10,865 bases of DNA from Ferruginibacter sp. (GTDB lineage: Bacteria > Bacteroidota > Bacteroidia > Chitinophagales > Chitinophagaceae). The stretch lies in contig JAURKN010000014.1 in assembly GCA_030831725.1 (NCBI GenBank), positions 1-10,865 of the forward strand, written 5' to 3'. The notes below the pieces were generated by a model, which was given only the letters and a program-made list of their open reading frames with translations, ran no database searches and was not told where the DNA came from. The position numbers and the translations under genes were made by a program. This document shows positions 1 to 6,513 of this stretch, in pieces; positions within the stretch are counted from its first letter, which is position 1; each line of letters begins with the position of its first letter.

Positions 1-113
1 GTCCTGATGGCGATCCAGCTTCAGGGCGCGGCCTTCCGGCCAACGCGGTTCGAGTTTGATAACGGCAATTCTCTGGTGATCACGCTGGCGAATTATGAAG
101 CGTTCATGGCGAC
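1..113. other. G+C-rich foreign or chimeric segment at left end
   Basis: This segment does not match the rest of the window. By hand count the first 120 bases are about 56% G+C, against about 41% for 181-300. Forward frame 1 is open from position 1 to a stop at 151-153 and uses many GCG, CTG and CGG codons. A reverse-strand frame is also open across most of it, so the coding strand is unclear. The frame that encodes the downstream kinase tail is closed here by TGA/TAA at 57-62 and TGA at 96-98. I do not recognise the peptide in either frame. Likely explanations are a chimeric assembly or amplification junction, or less probably a real insertion that truncated the kinase gene. The join lies at roughly 105-125. 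Confidence 0.6.
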
Positions 114-308
114 ATGGATTCCCTTTCGGCAATCGTTCTTTTTGGCGGTTTGACCCGTTCGGGAAACCTATTGCTACATCCAACCCGAAAATACATGGAG
201 GAAAACCTTCTTCCAATTTTCAAGAATAAAGTAAAACTCATTTTCAGCCAACTCAAAGAATCCGATGCCGCCATTTTGGGAGCCAGTGCATTGGTTTGGG
301 AGGCCTAA
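114..308 (+). CDS. ROK-family sugar kinase (glucokinase-like), C-terminal fragment
   Basis: These are the last 64 codons of a protein that matches the C-terminus of Bacteroidota ROK-family glucokinases, which phosphorylate glucose with ATP in the cytoplasm. The segment contains the strand-turn 'AIVLFGGLTRSG' (about residues 6-17 of the fragment), the helix 'PTRKYMEENLLPIFKNKV' and the ending 'ESDAAILGASALVWE', which is typical for the family. The N-terminal ATP site, ROK signature and zinc-binding cysteines are absent. A full-length protein would be about 300-330 residues, so some 80% is missing. The ATG at 114 is probably not a true start: similarity begins near it only because the upstream sequence changes character there. 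The stop TAA is 17 bp before panB, so the two genes may be co-transcribed. The exact substrate cannot be read from this fragment. Confidence 0.75.
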   Translation: MDSLSAIVLFGGLTRSGNLLLHPTRKYMEENLLPIFKNKVKLIFSQLKESDAAILGASALVWEA

Positions 309-325
309 TCCAATCAATCCCAAGC

Positions 326-1141
326 ATGTCTTCAAACAGAGATATAAAAAAAATAACCACACATACCCTTCAGGTCATGAAAGACAGAGGGGAGAAAATC
401 TCCATGATCACCGCATACGATTATTCGTTTGCAAAAATATTCGATCAGTCTTCCATTGATGTCATTTTGGTTGGAGACAGTGCCAGTAACGTAATGGCCG
501 GACACGAGACTACCCTACCCATAACCCTGGACCAGATGATCTATCATGCGCAAAGTGTGGTACGCGGAATAGAACGTTGTCTGGTGGTGGTAGATATGCC
601 TTTCGGCTCCTATCAAGGAAATTCCAAAGAGGCATTGAACTCCGCGATTCGCATTATGAAGGAAACTGGCGGGCATTCTGTTAAACTGGAAGGTGGTGAA
701 GAAGTGGTTGAATCCGTAAAAAGAATTGTATCCACAGGTATTCCGGTGATGGGGCATTTAGGACTTACCCCACAAAGTATCTATAAATTCGGTACCTATT
801 CCGTAAGAGCCAAGGAAGAAGCAGAAGCGGAAAAAGTCAAAAAAGACGCATTATTATTACAAGAAGCAGGATGTTTTGCCATCGTACTTGAAAAAATCCC
901 TGCAAAACTTGCAGCAGAAGTATCAGCAAGTCTTCACATACCCACCATCGGCATCGGAGCCGGCAACGCCTGCGATGGACAGGTGTTGGTGATGCATGAC
1001 ATGCTAGGTATCAACAACACATTCAAACCCCGATTTTTGAGAACCTATCTCAATCTGAATGAACAAATCACAGGTGCGGTCAAGAAATACATCGAAGACA
1101 TAAAATCGGGTGACTTCCCCAACCAGCAGGAGCAATATTAG
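326..1141 (+). CDS. panB: 3-methyl-2-oxobutanoate hydroxymethyltransferase (ketopantoate hydroxymethyltransferase)
   Basis: PanB transfers a hydroxymethyl group from 5,10-methylene-tetrahydrofolate to 2-oxoisovalerate, giving ketopantoate, the first committed step of pantothenate and coenzyme A synthesis. It is a cytosolic TIM-barrel enzyme that needs Mg2+. The 271-residue length fits the family (E. coli about 264). Visible motifs are VGDS (Asp51) followed by the N-V-x-x-G-H-x-T-T-L-P-I-T block, DMPFGSY (Asp90), KLEGG (Glu122), PVMGHLGLTPQS (140-151), LEKIP with the catalytic Glu189, and IGIGAG..CDGQVLV..DMLG (208-228). The metal ligands expected from the family (Asp51, Asp90, Glu122) are all present. 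I chose ATG at 326: a TTG ten codons upstream at 296 is in frame but overlaps the preceding kinase gene and adds residues unlike the family. No panC or panD is adjacent. A strong terminator follows 45 bp after the stop. Confidence 0.97.
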   Translation: MSSNRDIKKITTHTLQVMKDRGEKISMITAYDYSFAKIFDQSSIDVILVGDSASNVMAGHETTLPITLDQMIYHAQSVVRGIERCLVVVDMPFGSYQGNSKEALNSAIRIMKETGGHSVKLEGGEEVVESVKRIVSTGIPVMGHLGLTPQSIYKFGTYSVRAKEEAEAEKVKKDALLLQEAGCFAIVLEKIPAKLAAEVSASLHIPTIGIGAGNACDGQVLVMHDMLGINNTFKPRFLRTYLNLNEQITGAVKKYIEDIKSGDFPNQQEQY

Positions 1142-1155
1142 TGAACAGCCAATGG

Positions 1156-1184
1156 TTGTTTTTATCATAAACTACCTAATTTCG
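1156..1184 (+). promoter_or_regulatory. Putative Bacteroidota-type promoter for the TonB-dependent receptor
   Basis: TTG at 1156-1158 is followed after 18 bases by TAATTTCG at 1177-1184. This resembles the Bacteroidota -33/-7 pattern TTTG-N19-21-TAnnTTTG with one change in the -7 element. The same octamer is found before the tRNA-His gene in this window. Transcription would begin near 1189-1191, inside the left stem of the panB terminator. Confidence 0.5.
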
Positions 1185-1186
1185 CG

Positions 1187-1216
1187 AGCGGTTTCCATTT
1201 GAAACCGCTTTTTTTT
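1187..1216 (+). terminator. Intrinsic terminator after panB
   Basis: A perfect 9-bp stem (AGCGGTTTC at 1187-1195 with GAAACCGCT at 1201-1209) encloses a 5-base loop (CATTT). An unbroken run of eight T at 1209-1216 follows. It sits 45 bp past the panB stop and 17 bp before the next start codon, so it should end the kinase-panB transcript. Confidence 0.9.
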
Positions 1217-1233
1217 ACCCAAAGTTTTTTTAT

Positions 1234-3135
1234 ATGAAATCCTTTTTTATAGCTTCAGCCTTAACCTTGTTTGCTTTTTTTTCAAACGCACAACAATTCG
1301 ACACGCTCGACAATGTGAATATCAGCAATAACAGATACAGTCTGCAACCGAATGCCAGCTCCGGAAAAGACATTCAGATCATAGACATGAGCCGGATTTC
1401 CAATACAACTGCCTTAAGTATAGATGAAATATTAAAATTTGAATGCGGCATCGAAATACAACAGCGTGGACCTGCCGGATCACAGGCGGATGTGATCATC
1501 AGAGGCAGCACATTCCAGCAGGTTTTGATTTTGATCGACGGCATCAAGATGAACGATCCGATTACAGGACATTTTGCGGGATACATACCTGTCGCACCCG
1601 GTGAGATTGAGCGTATCGAAGTGTTGAAAGGACCTGCTGCGGCAATCTATGGTTCAGAAGCCGTTGGAGGTGTGATTCACATCATCACCAAAACATTTTT
1701 CAGGTTCAAGCAAAATCCGATTCATAAAACTTCCATTCAAACATCCATTGGAGAATACGGTCTGAGCAATGTGAATGCATCGACTTATCACACCGGAAAC
1801 AAGATCAATTTTTCAGCAGGAGTACTTTCCAACCAAACAAGAGGACAACGTCTCCGTAGCAACAATCTTGGATACTTCTACAACAATACCTTTTCCGCAA
1901 GTCTTGGCTTCAAGCTTGGACAAAACTGGTACGCAGCCCTTCGAAGCAGCTATGATATGCGCGATTTCGCCGCACAGAATTTCTATACCACTTTCAGCAG
2001 CGATACGGCCACGGAAAAAGTAAATACACTATGGAACCAATTGAGATTACGCAGAGAAGGGAAAAATTCCGCCGATCAGTTTGATGCAGCTTACAAAAAA
2101 ACATCGGATGAATACTTGTATAACAGCATTTCAATTGCCAACAAAAACAAATCGGAACAATTCATTTTGAATTATCTGCACAATGAAAATTGGAAATCCA
2201 TCAACCTCAGCATTGGCGCAAACTTTGAAAACAAAAGAATCATTTCCAACGACCGCGGCAACCACAGCAACAATCACTTTGCCGCATTTGCCGCAGCTAC
2301 CTATCACACTGGGAAATTTTATGTAAACCCAGGTGTCCGTTTGGTGAACGACCAAAACTATGGCACCGTTTTCATACCACAATTGAACCTCTCCTACCAG
2401 CTCTCTAAAGTCACCATTCGTGGTGGTGCCGGGAAAGCCATACGATCAGCAGACTTCACCGAGAGATTTAACAATTACAATAAAACGTTGGTAAGAGGTG
2501 GAAGCATTGGAAATCCGAACCTAAAAGCAGAAGAATCTTCACATGCAGAACTGGGTGCAGATATTCGCCACCATTCATTCAAAGCAGGAATCACAGGATT
2601 CATCCGTGATCAGGATGATGTCATTGATTTTGTACCAACTCCTTTTTCTCAAATCCCTAGAAACCTGAACTTGGACACTTTGGGAAAATTCGCGTATGCC
2701 CAAAATGTAAAATGGGTGAAAACCAAAGGACTCGAAATCTATCTGTCAAAATCAATAAACATTGGAAAATCGTTAAAAGCGAATATCCAGTCCAATCTAA
2801 CCTGGCTTGATTCTGAAACTTCAGACAGCATACCTTCCTTTTACATTCTGTCTCATGCGAAATTGCTTTGGCAAAACAATATCCAAATCAAGTATAAAAA
2901 ATGGGAAATCCTTTGGCAGTCTGTTTACAAAGAGCGAAATTCAGGACAAGCCTCTGCTATCAAGGCGGTACAGGGAAAAGCATACTGGCTTAACAATGCA
3001 CGTATTCAATACACGGCCAATACCTTTTCGGTGTTTATCAATGTGCAAAATATCGGCAATATTCAATACAGCGATTTGCTGGGTAGCCGTATGCCGAACC
3101 GATGGCTTAGTGGGGGAATCAAAGCCGATTTTTAA
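1234..3135 (+). CDS. TonB-dependent outer-membrane receptor (BtuB/CirA-like size class)
   Basis: This is a 633-residue outer-membrane active transporter that would take up a ligand using energy from TonB-ExbBD. The first ~19 residues form a signal peptide ending at SNA|QQ. Residues 22-29 (DTLDNVNI) sit where a TonB box is expected. A plug domain follows at about 45-153, with recognisable blocks: D-V-I-I-R-G (86-91), L-I-D-G-I-K-M-N-D (100-108), IERIEVLKGPAAAIYG (125-140) and the GGVIHIIT strand (145-152). The rest is a barrel rich in alternating aromatic/polar strands, and the protein ends in Phe (KADF), as expected for Bam-dependent assembly. It lacks the N-terminal carboxypeptidase-regulatory-like domain of SusC proteins and no SusD gene follows, so a glycan SusCD pair is unlikely. 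Length resembles BtuB (about 614), but the ligand (cobalamin, siderophore or other) cannot be told: no riboswitch fits in the 92-bp leader and no uptake partner is adjacent. Confidence 0.92.
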   Translation: MKSFFIASALTLFAFFSNAQQFDTLDNVNISNNRYSLQPNASSGKDIQIIDMSRISNTTALSIDEILKFECGIEIQQRGPAGSQADVIIRGSTFQQVLILIDGIKMNDPITGHFAGYIPVAPGEIERIEVLKGPAAAIYGSEAVGGVIHIITKTFFRFKQNPIHKTSIQTSIGEYGLSNVNASTYHTGNKINFSAGVLSNQTRGQRLRSNNLGYFYNNTFSASLGFKLGQNWYAALRSSYDMRDFAAQNFYTTFSSDTATEKVNTLWNQLRLRREGKNSADQFDAAYKKTSDEYLYNSISIANKNKSEQFILNYLHNENWKSINLSIGANFENKRIISNDRGNHSNNHFAAFAAATYHTGKFYVNPGVRLVNDQNYGTVFIPQLNLSYQLSKVTIRGGAGKAIRSADFTERFNNYNKTLVRGGSIGNPNLKAEESSHAELGADIRHHSFKAGITGFIRDQDDVIDFVPTPFSQIPRNLNLDTLGKFAYAQNVKWVKTKGLEIYLSKSINIGKSLKANIQSNLTWLDSETSDSIPSFYILSHAKLLWQNNIQIKYKKWEILWQSVYKERNSGQASAIKAVQGKAYWLNNARIQYTANTFSVFINVQNIGNIQYSDLLGSRMPNRWLSGGIKADF

Positions 3136-3150
3136 TTGAAAACATAACAT

Positions 3151-3200
3151 TTCCATGGTCCATATTGCCTTAACTTTGGCGACAAAACAAGACCATGGAA
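3151..3200. repeat. 10-bp perfect inverted repeat spanning the aldehyde dehydrogenase start
   Basis: TTCCATGGTC at 3151-3160 is the exact reverse complement of GACCATGGAA at 3191-3200, with 30 bases between them. The right arm contains the start codon ATG (3195-3197), and the loop contains the TAACTTTG promoter element. Each arm also holds the palindrome CCATGG. It could be an RNA hairpin that hides the start codon on read-through transcripts, or a DNA operator with two half-sites. Confidence 0.7.
3171..3178 (+). promoter_or_regulatory. Putative -7 promoter element of the aldehyde dehydrogenase gene
   Basis: TAACTTTG matches the Bacteroidota -7 consensus TAnnTTTG at every fixed position and lies 16 bp before the start codon at 3195. 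A -33 element at the usual distance is weak (only TTTC at 3150-3153). Transcription would start near 3183-3186, leaving a leader of about ten bases. The element lies in the loop of the inverted repeat at 3151-3200. Confidence 0.45.
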
Positions 3201-4718
3201 TTCATAAAATCACTGCAGCTTAAAGCTTCTAATTCCGGTACATCCACCGGTAAGGAATGGGGTAAAAATAAAAACCCATTCATCACCTCTTATTCTCCTG
3301 TAGACGGAAAAGAAATCGGTAAAGTACAAACAACAGATTTCGCATCATATGATGAAATCATCACTAAAGCACAAAAAGCCTTTACGGAATGGAGAACATG
3401 GCCTGCCCCAAAACGTGGTGAGGTAGTTCGCCAGATTGGAGATGAACTTCGTAAAAACAAAAGCGCACTCGGCAAACTGGTTAGCTACGAAATGGGTAAA
3501 AGCTTACAGGAAGGGTTAGGCGAAGTACAGGAAATGATAGACATATGCGACTTTGCTGTAGGACTTTCAAGACAATTACATGGTTTGACAATGCATAGCG
3601 AAAGACCCGGTCACAGAATGTATGAGCAATACCACCCGCTTGGCATTGTGGGCATCATATCTGCGTTCAACTTCCCGGTTGCGGTATGGAGTTGGAACAG
3701 CATGATCGCCTGGGTTTGTGGAGATGTTTCCGTTTGGAAACCCAGTGAGAAAACACCCCTCTGCGGCGTGGCTTGTCAAAAAATCGTAGAATCCGTTTTC
3801 AAAAAGAATCAGGTACCGGAAGGCGTAAGTTGCCTTATCAGCGGAGGAAGAGAAGTTGGTGAATGGATGAGCAAAGACTCCCGTATTCCCCTGATATCAG
3901 CTACAGGAAGTACAAGAATGGGAAAAGCCGTTGCCGCGACAGTTGGAGAAAGACTGGGCAGATCTTTGCTTGAACTCGGTGGCAACAATGCCATCATCAT
4001 CTCCAAAGAGGCAGATTTGAATATCGCACTCACCGCTGCCGTATTCGGAGCCGTGGGTACAGCAGGACAAAGATGTACCACAACACGAAGACTTATCATC
4101 CACGAAAAAATTTACAATAGCTTCAAAGAAAAACTGGTGCATGCCTACAAACAGATCCGTATCGGTAATCCACTGTTGGAGAAGAACCACGTAGGCCCAT
4201 TGATTGATAAAGATGCAGTCGGACATTATCTCAACGCCATTGAAGCCTGCAAAAAAGAAGGAGGCAAATTTTTGGTCGAAGGAGGTGTGCTGAAAGGAAA
4301 AGGCTATGAGAGCGGATGCTATGTGAAACCTTGTATTGCAGAAGCTTCAAACAACATGGCGATTGTTCAGCATGAAACCTTCGCTCCGATTCTCTATATC
4401 ATGAAGTATAAACATATGGATGATGCCATTGCCATGCAAAACGGCGTTCCACAAGGACTCTCTTCTTCTGTTATCACCACCAACCTGCTCGAGGCCGAGA
4501 AGTTCTTATCTGCTTCCGGTAGCGACTGTGGCATTGCCAATGTGAACATCGGAACCTCAGGAGCCGAAATCGGAGGCGCATTCGGAGGCGAAAAAGAAAC
4601 CGGAGGAGGAAGAGAGAGCGGAAGCGATGCCTGGAAGGTTTATATGCGCAGACAAACCAATACCATCAACTATACAGACAAATTACCTCTGGCCCAAGGT
4701 ATCAAATTTGATTTGTAA
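3195..4718 (+). CDS. amaB: ALDH7-family aldehyde dehydrogenase (aminoadipate-semialdehyde / piperideine-6-carboxylate dehydrogenase type)
   Basis: This 507-residue NAD+-dependent cytosolic dehydrogenase belongs to the antiquitin (ALDH7) family. Members oxidise alpha-aminoadipate semialdehyde, in equilibrium with piperideine-6-carboxylate, to alpha-aminoadipate in lysine breakdown. The family call rests on the C-terminal block from GSDCGIANVN (442-451) through GGAFGGEKETGGGRESGSDA (460-479) to LPLAQGIKF (497-505), which is characteristic of ALDH7. Catalytic features are intact: nucleophile Cys294 in GQRCTTTRR, general base Glu260 in LELGGNN, Asn159 in AFNFP, Lys182 and Glu185 in WKPSE, the NAD-binding GSTRMG turn (238-243), and ETFAPIL (394-400). 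Arg293 next to the nucleophile is the position linked to aminoadipate recognition in antiquitins. No other lysine-pathway gene is adjacent, so the substrate is inferred from family alone. ATG at 3195 gives the normal family N-terminus; this start codon lies within the right arm of an inverted repeat. Confidence 0.93.
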   Translation: MEFIKSLQLKASNSGTSTGKEWGKNKNPFITSYSPVDGKEIGKVQTTDFASYDEIITKAQKAFTEWRTWPAPKRGEVVRQIGDELRKNKSALGKLVSYEMGKSLQEGLGEVQEMIDICDFAVGLSRQLHGLTMHSERPGHRMYEQYHPLGIVGIISAFNFPVAVWSWNSMIAWVCGDVSVWKPSEKTPLCGVACQKIVESVFKKNQVPEGVSCLISGGREVGEWMSKDSRIPLISATGSTRMGKAVAATVGERLGRSLLELGGNNAIIISKEADLNIALTAAVFGAVGTAGQRCTTTRRLIIHEKIYNSFKEKLVHAYKQIRIGNPLLEKNHVGPLIDKDAVGHYLNAIEACKKEGGKFLVEGGVLKGKGYESGCYVKPCIAEASNNMAIVQHETFAPILYIMKYKHMDDAIAMQNGVPQGLSSSVITTNLLEAEKFLSASGSDCGIANVNIGTSGAEIGGAFGGEKETGGGRESGSDAWKVYMRRQTNTINYTDKLPLAQGIKFDL

Positions 4719-4721
4719 ACT

Positions 4722-4754
4722 TTTGTAAAAAAACAAGGTATTGATTCACCTTTG
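4722..4754 (+). promoter_or_regulatory. Putative promoter of the subtilisin-like protease gene
   Basis: TTTG at 4722-4725 and CACCTTTG at 4747-4754 are separated by 21 bases. This fits the Bacteroidota TTTG-N19-21-TAnnTTTG pattern with one mismatch (C for T at the first -7 base). Transcription would start near 4760, giving a leader of about 37 bases rich in A before the ATG at 4798. A small 6-bp hairpin (ATTCAC/GTGAAT, 4744-4759) overlaps the -7 element. Confidence 0.45.
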
Positions 4755-4797
4755 TGAATTCCGACTTACATTCAATCCTTAAAAGAGAAAATAGAAT

Positions 4798-6432
4798 ATG
4801 AAAAAACCAATCTCACTGATGATCATGGGTATGGCAATTTGCCTACAACCCTTTGCCCAATCTGCTAAAGACTCAGAAACAAAAGTTCCTAAAAACTGGC
4901 ACCAGCTAGACAAAACGGAAACAGGATTTCAGGGAATCAGCCTTTCGAAAGCTTACGACTATCTAAGAGCAAAAAAAATCCCATCAAAAAAAATCATCGT
5001 CGCTGTGATTGACAGTGGCATTGACACATTGCATGAAGACTTGAAGCCCGTGCTTTGGAAAAATCCGAAAGAAATACCTGGCAACAACAAAGACGACGAC
5101 AAAAACGGATATGTGGATGACATTCACGGATGGAACTTCCTTGGCGGAAAAGATGGACGAAATGTAAAGGAAGACTCCTACGAAGGAGCCAGGGTCTATT
5201 ATAGACTAAAACCCATTTGGGAAGGTAAGGATGTTGATGAATCCAAACTTAATGAGGACGAAAGAAAGTCTTATCAAACATACCTCAGAGCGAAATCGAG
5301 AGTGGTTGGAGCAGTGGATGAAGCTGAAGCAAGCTACATGAGCTCTTTATATCCGACCTTTTTGGAAGGTGATTCGATTCTTAGAAAAGAAATGGGGAAA
5401 GAGGAATACAATGGTACAGACCTTCAGGCGCACAACACTTCAAGCTCAAGTTCAAAAATGGTGAGGGGTTTGATGCTAAGCATCTCTAAGGCTAACGACA
5501 GTTACGACATCACAAACAAGCAGTTGATTGATGAAATATCTGGACAAATCAGAAAAGCGCAATCAGCAAAAACAGCACCTCCTTCCTTTCGTGGCGATAT
5601 CGTAAAAGATGATGAAAGCAATTTGAACGATCGTAATTATGGCAACAACGACCTGATGGCATCCACCCCGTTCCATGGCACACATTGTGCTGGAATCATC
5701 GGCGCTGCCAGAAACGGCGTCGGTATCGACGGTATCGCTGACAATGTATCAATCATGGTATTGCGTGCGGTACCCGATGGAGACGAGCATGACAAAGACA
5801 TCGCTAACGCGATTCGATATGCGGTAGACAATGGCGCAAAAATCATCAGCATGAGTTTTGGAAAAGATTTTTCACCAGAAAAAAAATGGGTGGATGATGC
5901 ATTCAAATATGCCGAAAAGAAAAATGTTTTATTGGTTCATGCCGCAGGCAATGATTCAAAAAACATAGACACTGCATACAATTTCCCTAACCCCGTTTAT
6001 GAAGATGGCAGTGGTAGGGCTTCTAACGTGATTACTGTTGGAGCCAGCGGAGACGAAAAGAATGGTGGCATTACTGCATCATTCAGCAACTATGGCAAAT
6101 CTGAAGTGGATGTATTCGCACCAGGCGTAAGCATATATTCAACAATACCTGGAGGAAACACATACGGAAACTCAAGCGGAACCAGCATGGCTTGCCCTGT
6201 GGTTTCCGGAATCGCTGCCATTGTTTGGGGACATTTCCCGAACCTGACTGCCACCGAAGTAAAGAAGATCATTGAGCAATCCGTAACGCCAATCGAAGAA
6301 ACGGTTTTGCTTCCAGGCACCAAAGATTCGGTTAAACTCAGCGAAATATCAAGAACAGGCGGTATTGTGAACGCGCTTAAGGCTGTCACCATCGCCTCAG
6401 ATTTCAAAAAAACAGTCCCAGTTAAGAAATAA
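4798..6432 (+). CDS. Exported S8 (subtilisin-like) serine peptidase with a long insertion
   Basis: This 544-residue endopeptidase is probably exported: residues 1-20 form a signal peptide (positive MKK, hydrophobic core, PFA|Q cleavage) with no lipobox cysteine. The subtilisin catalytic triad is complete: Asp72 in VAVIDSGID, His293 in FHGTHCAG and Ser463 in GTSMACPVVSG. The oxyanion Asn385 lies in HAAGND. Asp72 and His293 are 221 residues apart, against about 32 in subtilisin BPN'. The inserted stretch (about 95-285) begins with an acidic N-x-D-D-D-x-N-G loop (97-104) that may bind calcium. It continues as a charged, mainly helical segment containing a five-serine run (215-219). I recall similar insertions in other Bacteroidota S8 peptidases. 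There is no Por-type C-terminal sorting domain and no recognisable separate prodomain, so the protein may stay in the periplasm or envelope. The gene converges on an S41 protease. Substrate unknown. Confidence 0.93.
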   Translation: MKKPISLMIMGMAICLQPFAQSAKDSETKVPKNWHQLDKTETGFQGISLSKAYDYLRAKKIPSKKIIVAVIDSGIDTLHEDLKPVLWKNPKEIPGNNKDDDKNGYVDDIHGWNFLGGKDGRNVKEDSYEGARVYYRLKPIWEGKDVDESKLNEDERKSYQTYLRAKSRVVGAVDEAEASYMSSLYPTFLEGDSILRKEMGKEEYNGTDLQAHNTSSSSSKMVRGLMLSISKANDSYDITNKQLIDEISGQIRKAQSAKTAPPSFRGDIVKDDESNLNDRNYGNNDLMASTPFHGTHCAGIIGAARNGVGIDGIADNVSIMVLRAVPDGDEHDKDIANAIRYAVDNGAKIISMSFGKDFSPEKKWVDDAFKYAEKKNVLLVHAAGNDSKNIDTAYNFPNPVYEDGSGRASNVITVGASGDEKNGGITASFSNYGKSEVDVFAPGVSIYSTIPGGNTYGNSSGTSMACPVVSGIAAIVWGHFPNLTATEVKKIIEQSVTPIEETVLLPGTKDSVKLSEISRTGGIVNALKAVTIASDFKKTVPVKK

Positions 6433-6446
6433 ATTCTTTTAAGATC

Positions 6447-6489
6447 AGTAAACAAAAATCCCCACAAACCGTGGGGATTTTTGTTTACT
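6447..6489. terminator. Bidirectional intrinsic terminator between convergent protease genes
   Basis: Two 19-base arms (6447-6465 and 6471-6489) are exact reverse complements around a 5-base loop AAACC. The stem has a G+C-rich tip (CCCCAC/GTGGGG) and an A/T base, giving T-rich tails when read on either strand (ATTTTTGTTTACT on plus, and the same on minus by symmetry). It starts 14 bp after the S8 peptidase stop and lies 24 bp beyond the S41 protease stop, so it serves both genes. Confidence 0.93.
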
Positions 6490-6513
6490 ACATATTTTTT
6501 ACATCCATTCAAA

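Noticed and set aside
296..325. TTG start at 296 that would lengthen panB by ten residues
   Set aside because: It overlaps the kinase coding sequence, and the added residues do not match the usual PanB N-terminus; ATG at 326 fits better.
1142..1233. Cobalamin riboswitch before the TonB-dependent receptor
   Set aside because: The gap is 92 bp and is mostly occupied by the terminator and promoter; there is no room for a B12 riboswitch (about 200 nt) and no B12-box-like sequence.
4719..4760. Possible terminator after the aldehyde dehydrogenase (small hairpin 4744-4759)
   Set aside because: The stem is only 6 bp, A/T-rich and has no T-run; it overlaps a better-supported promoter for the next gene.
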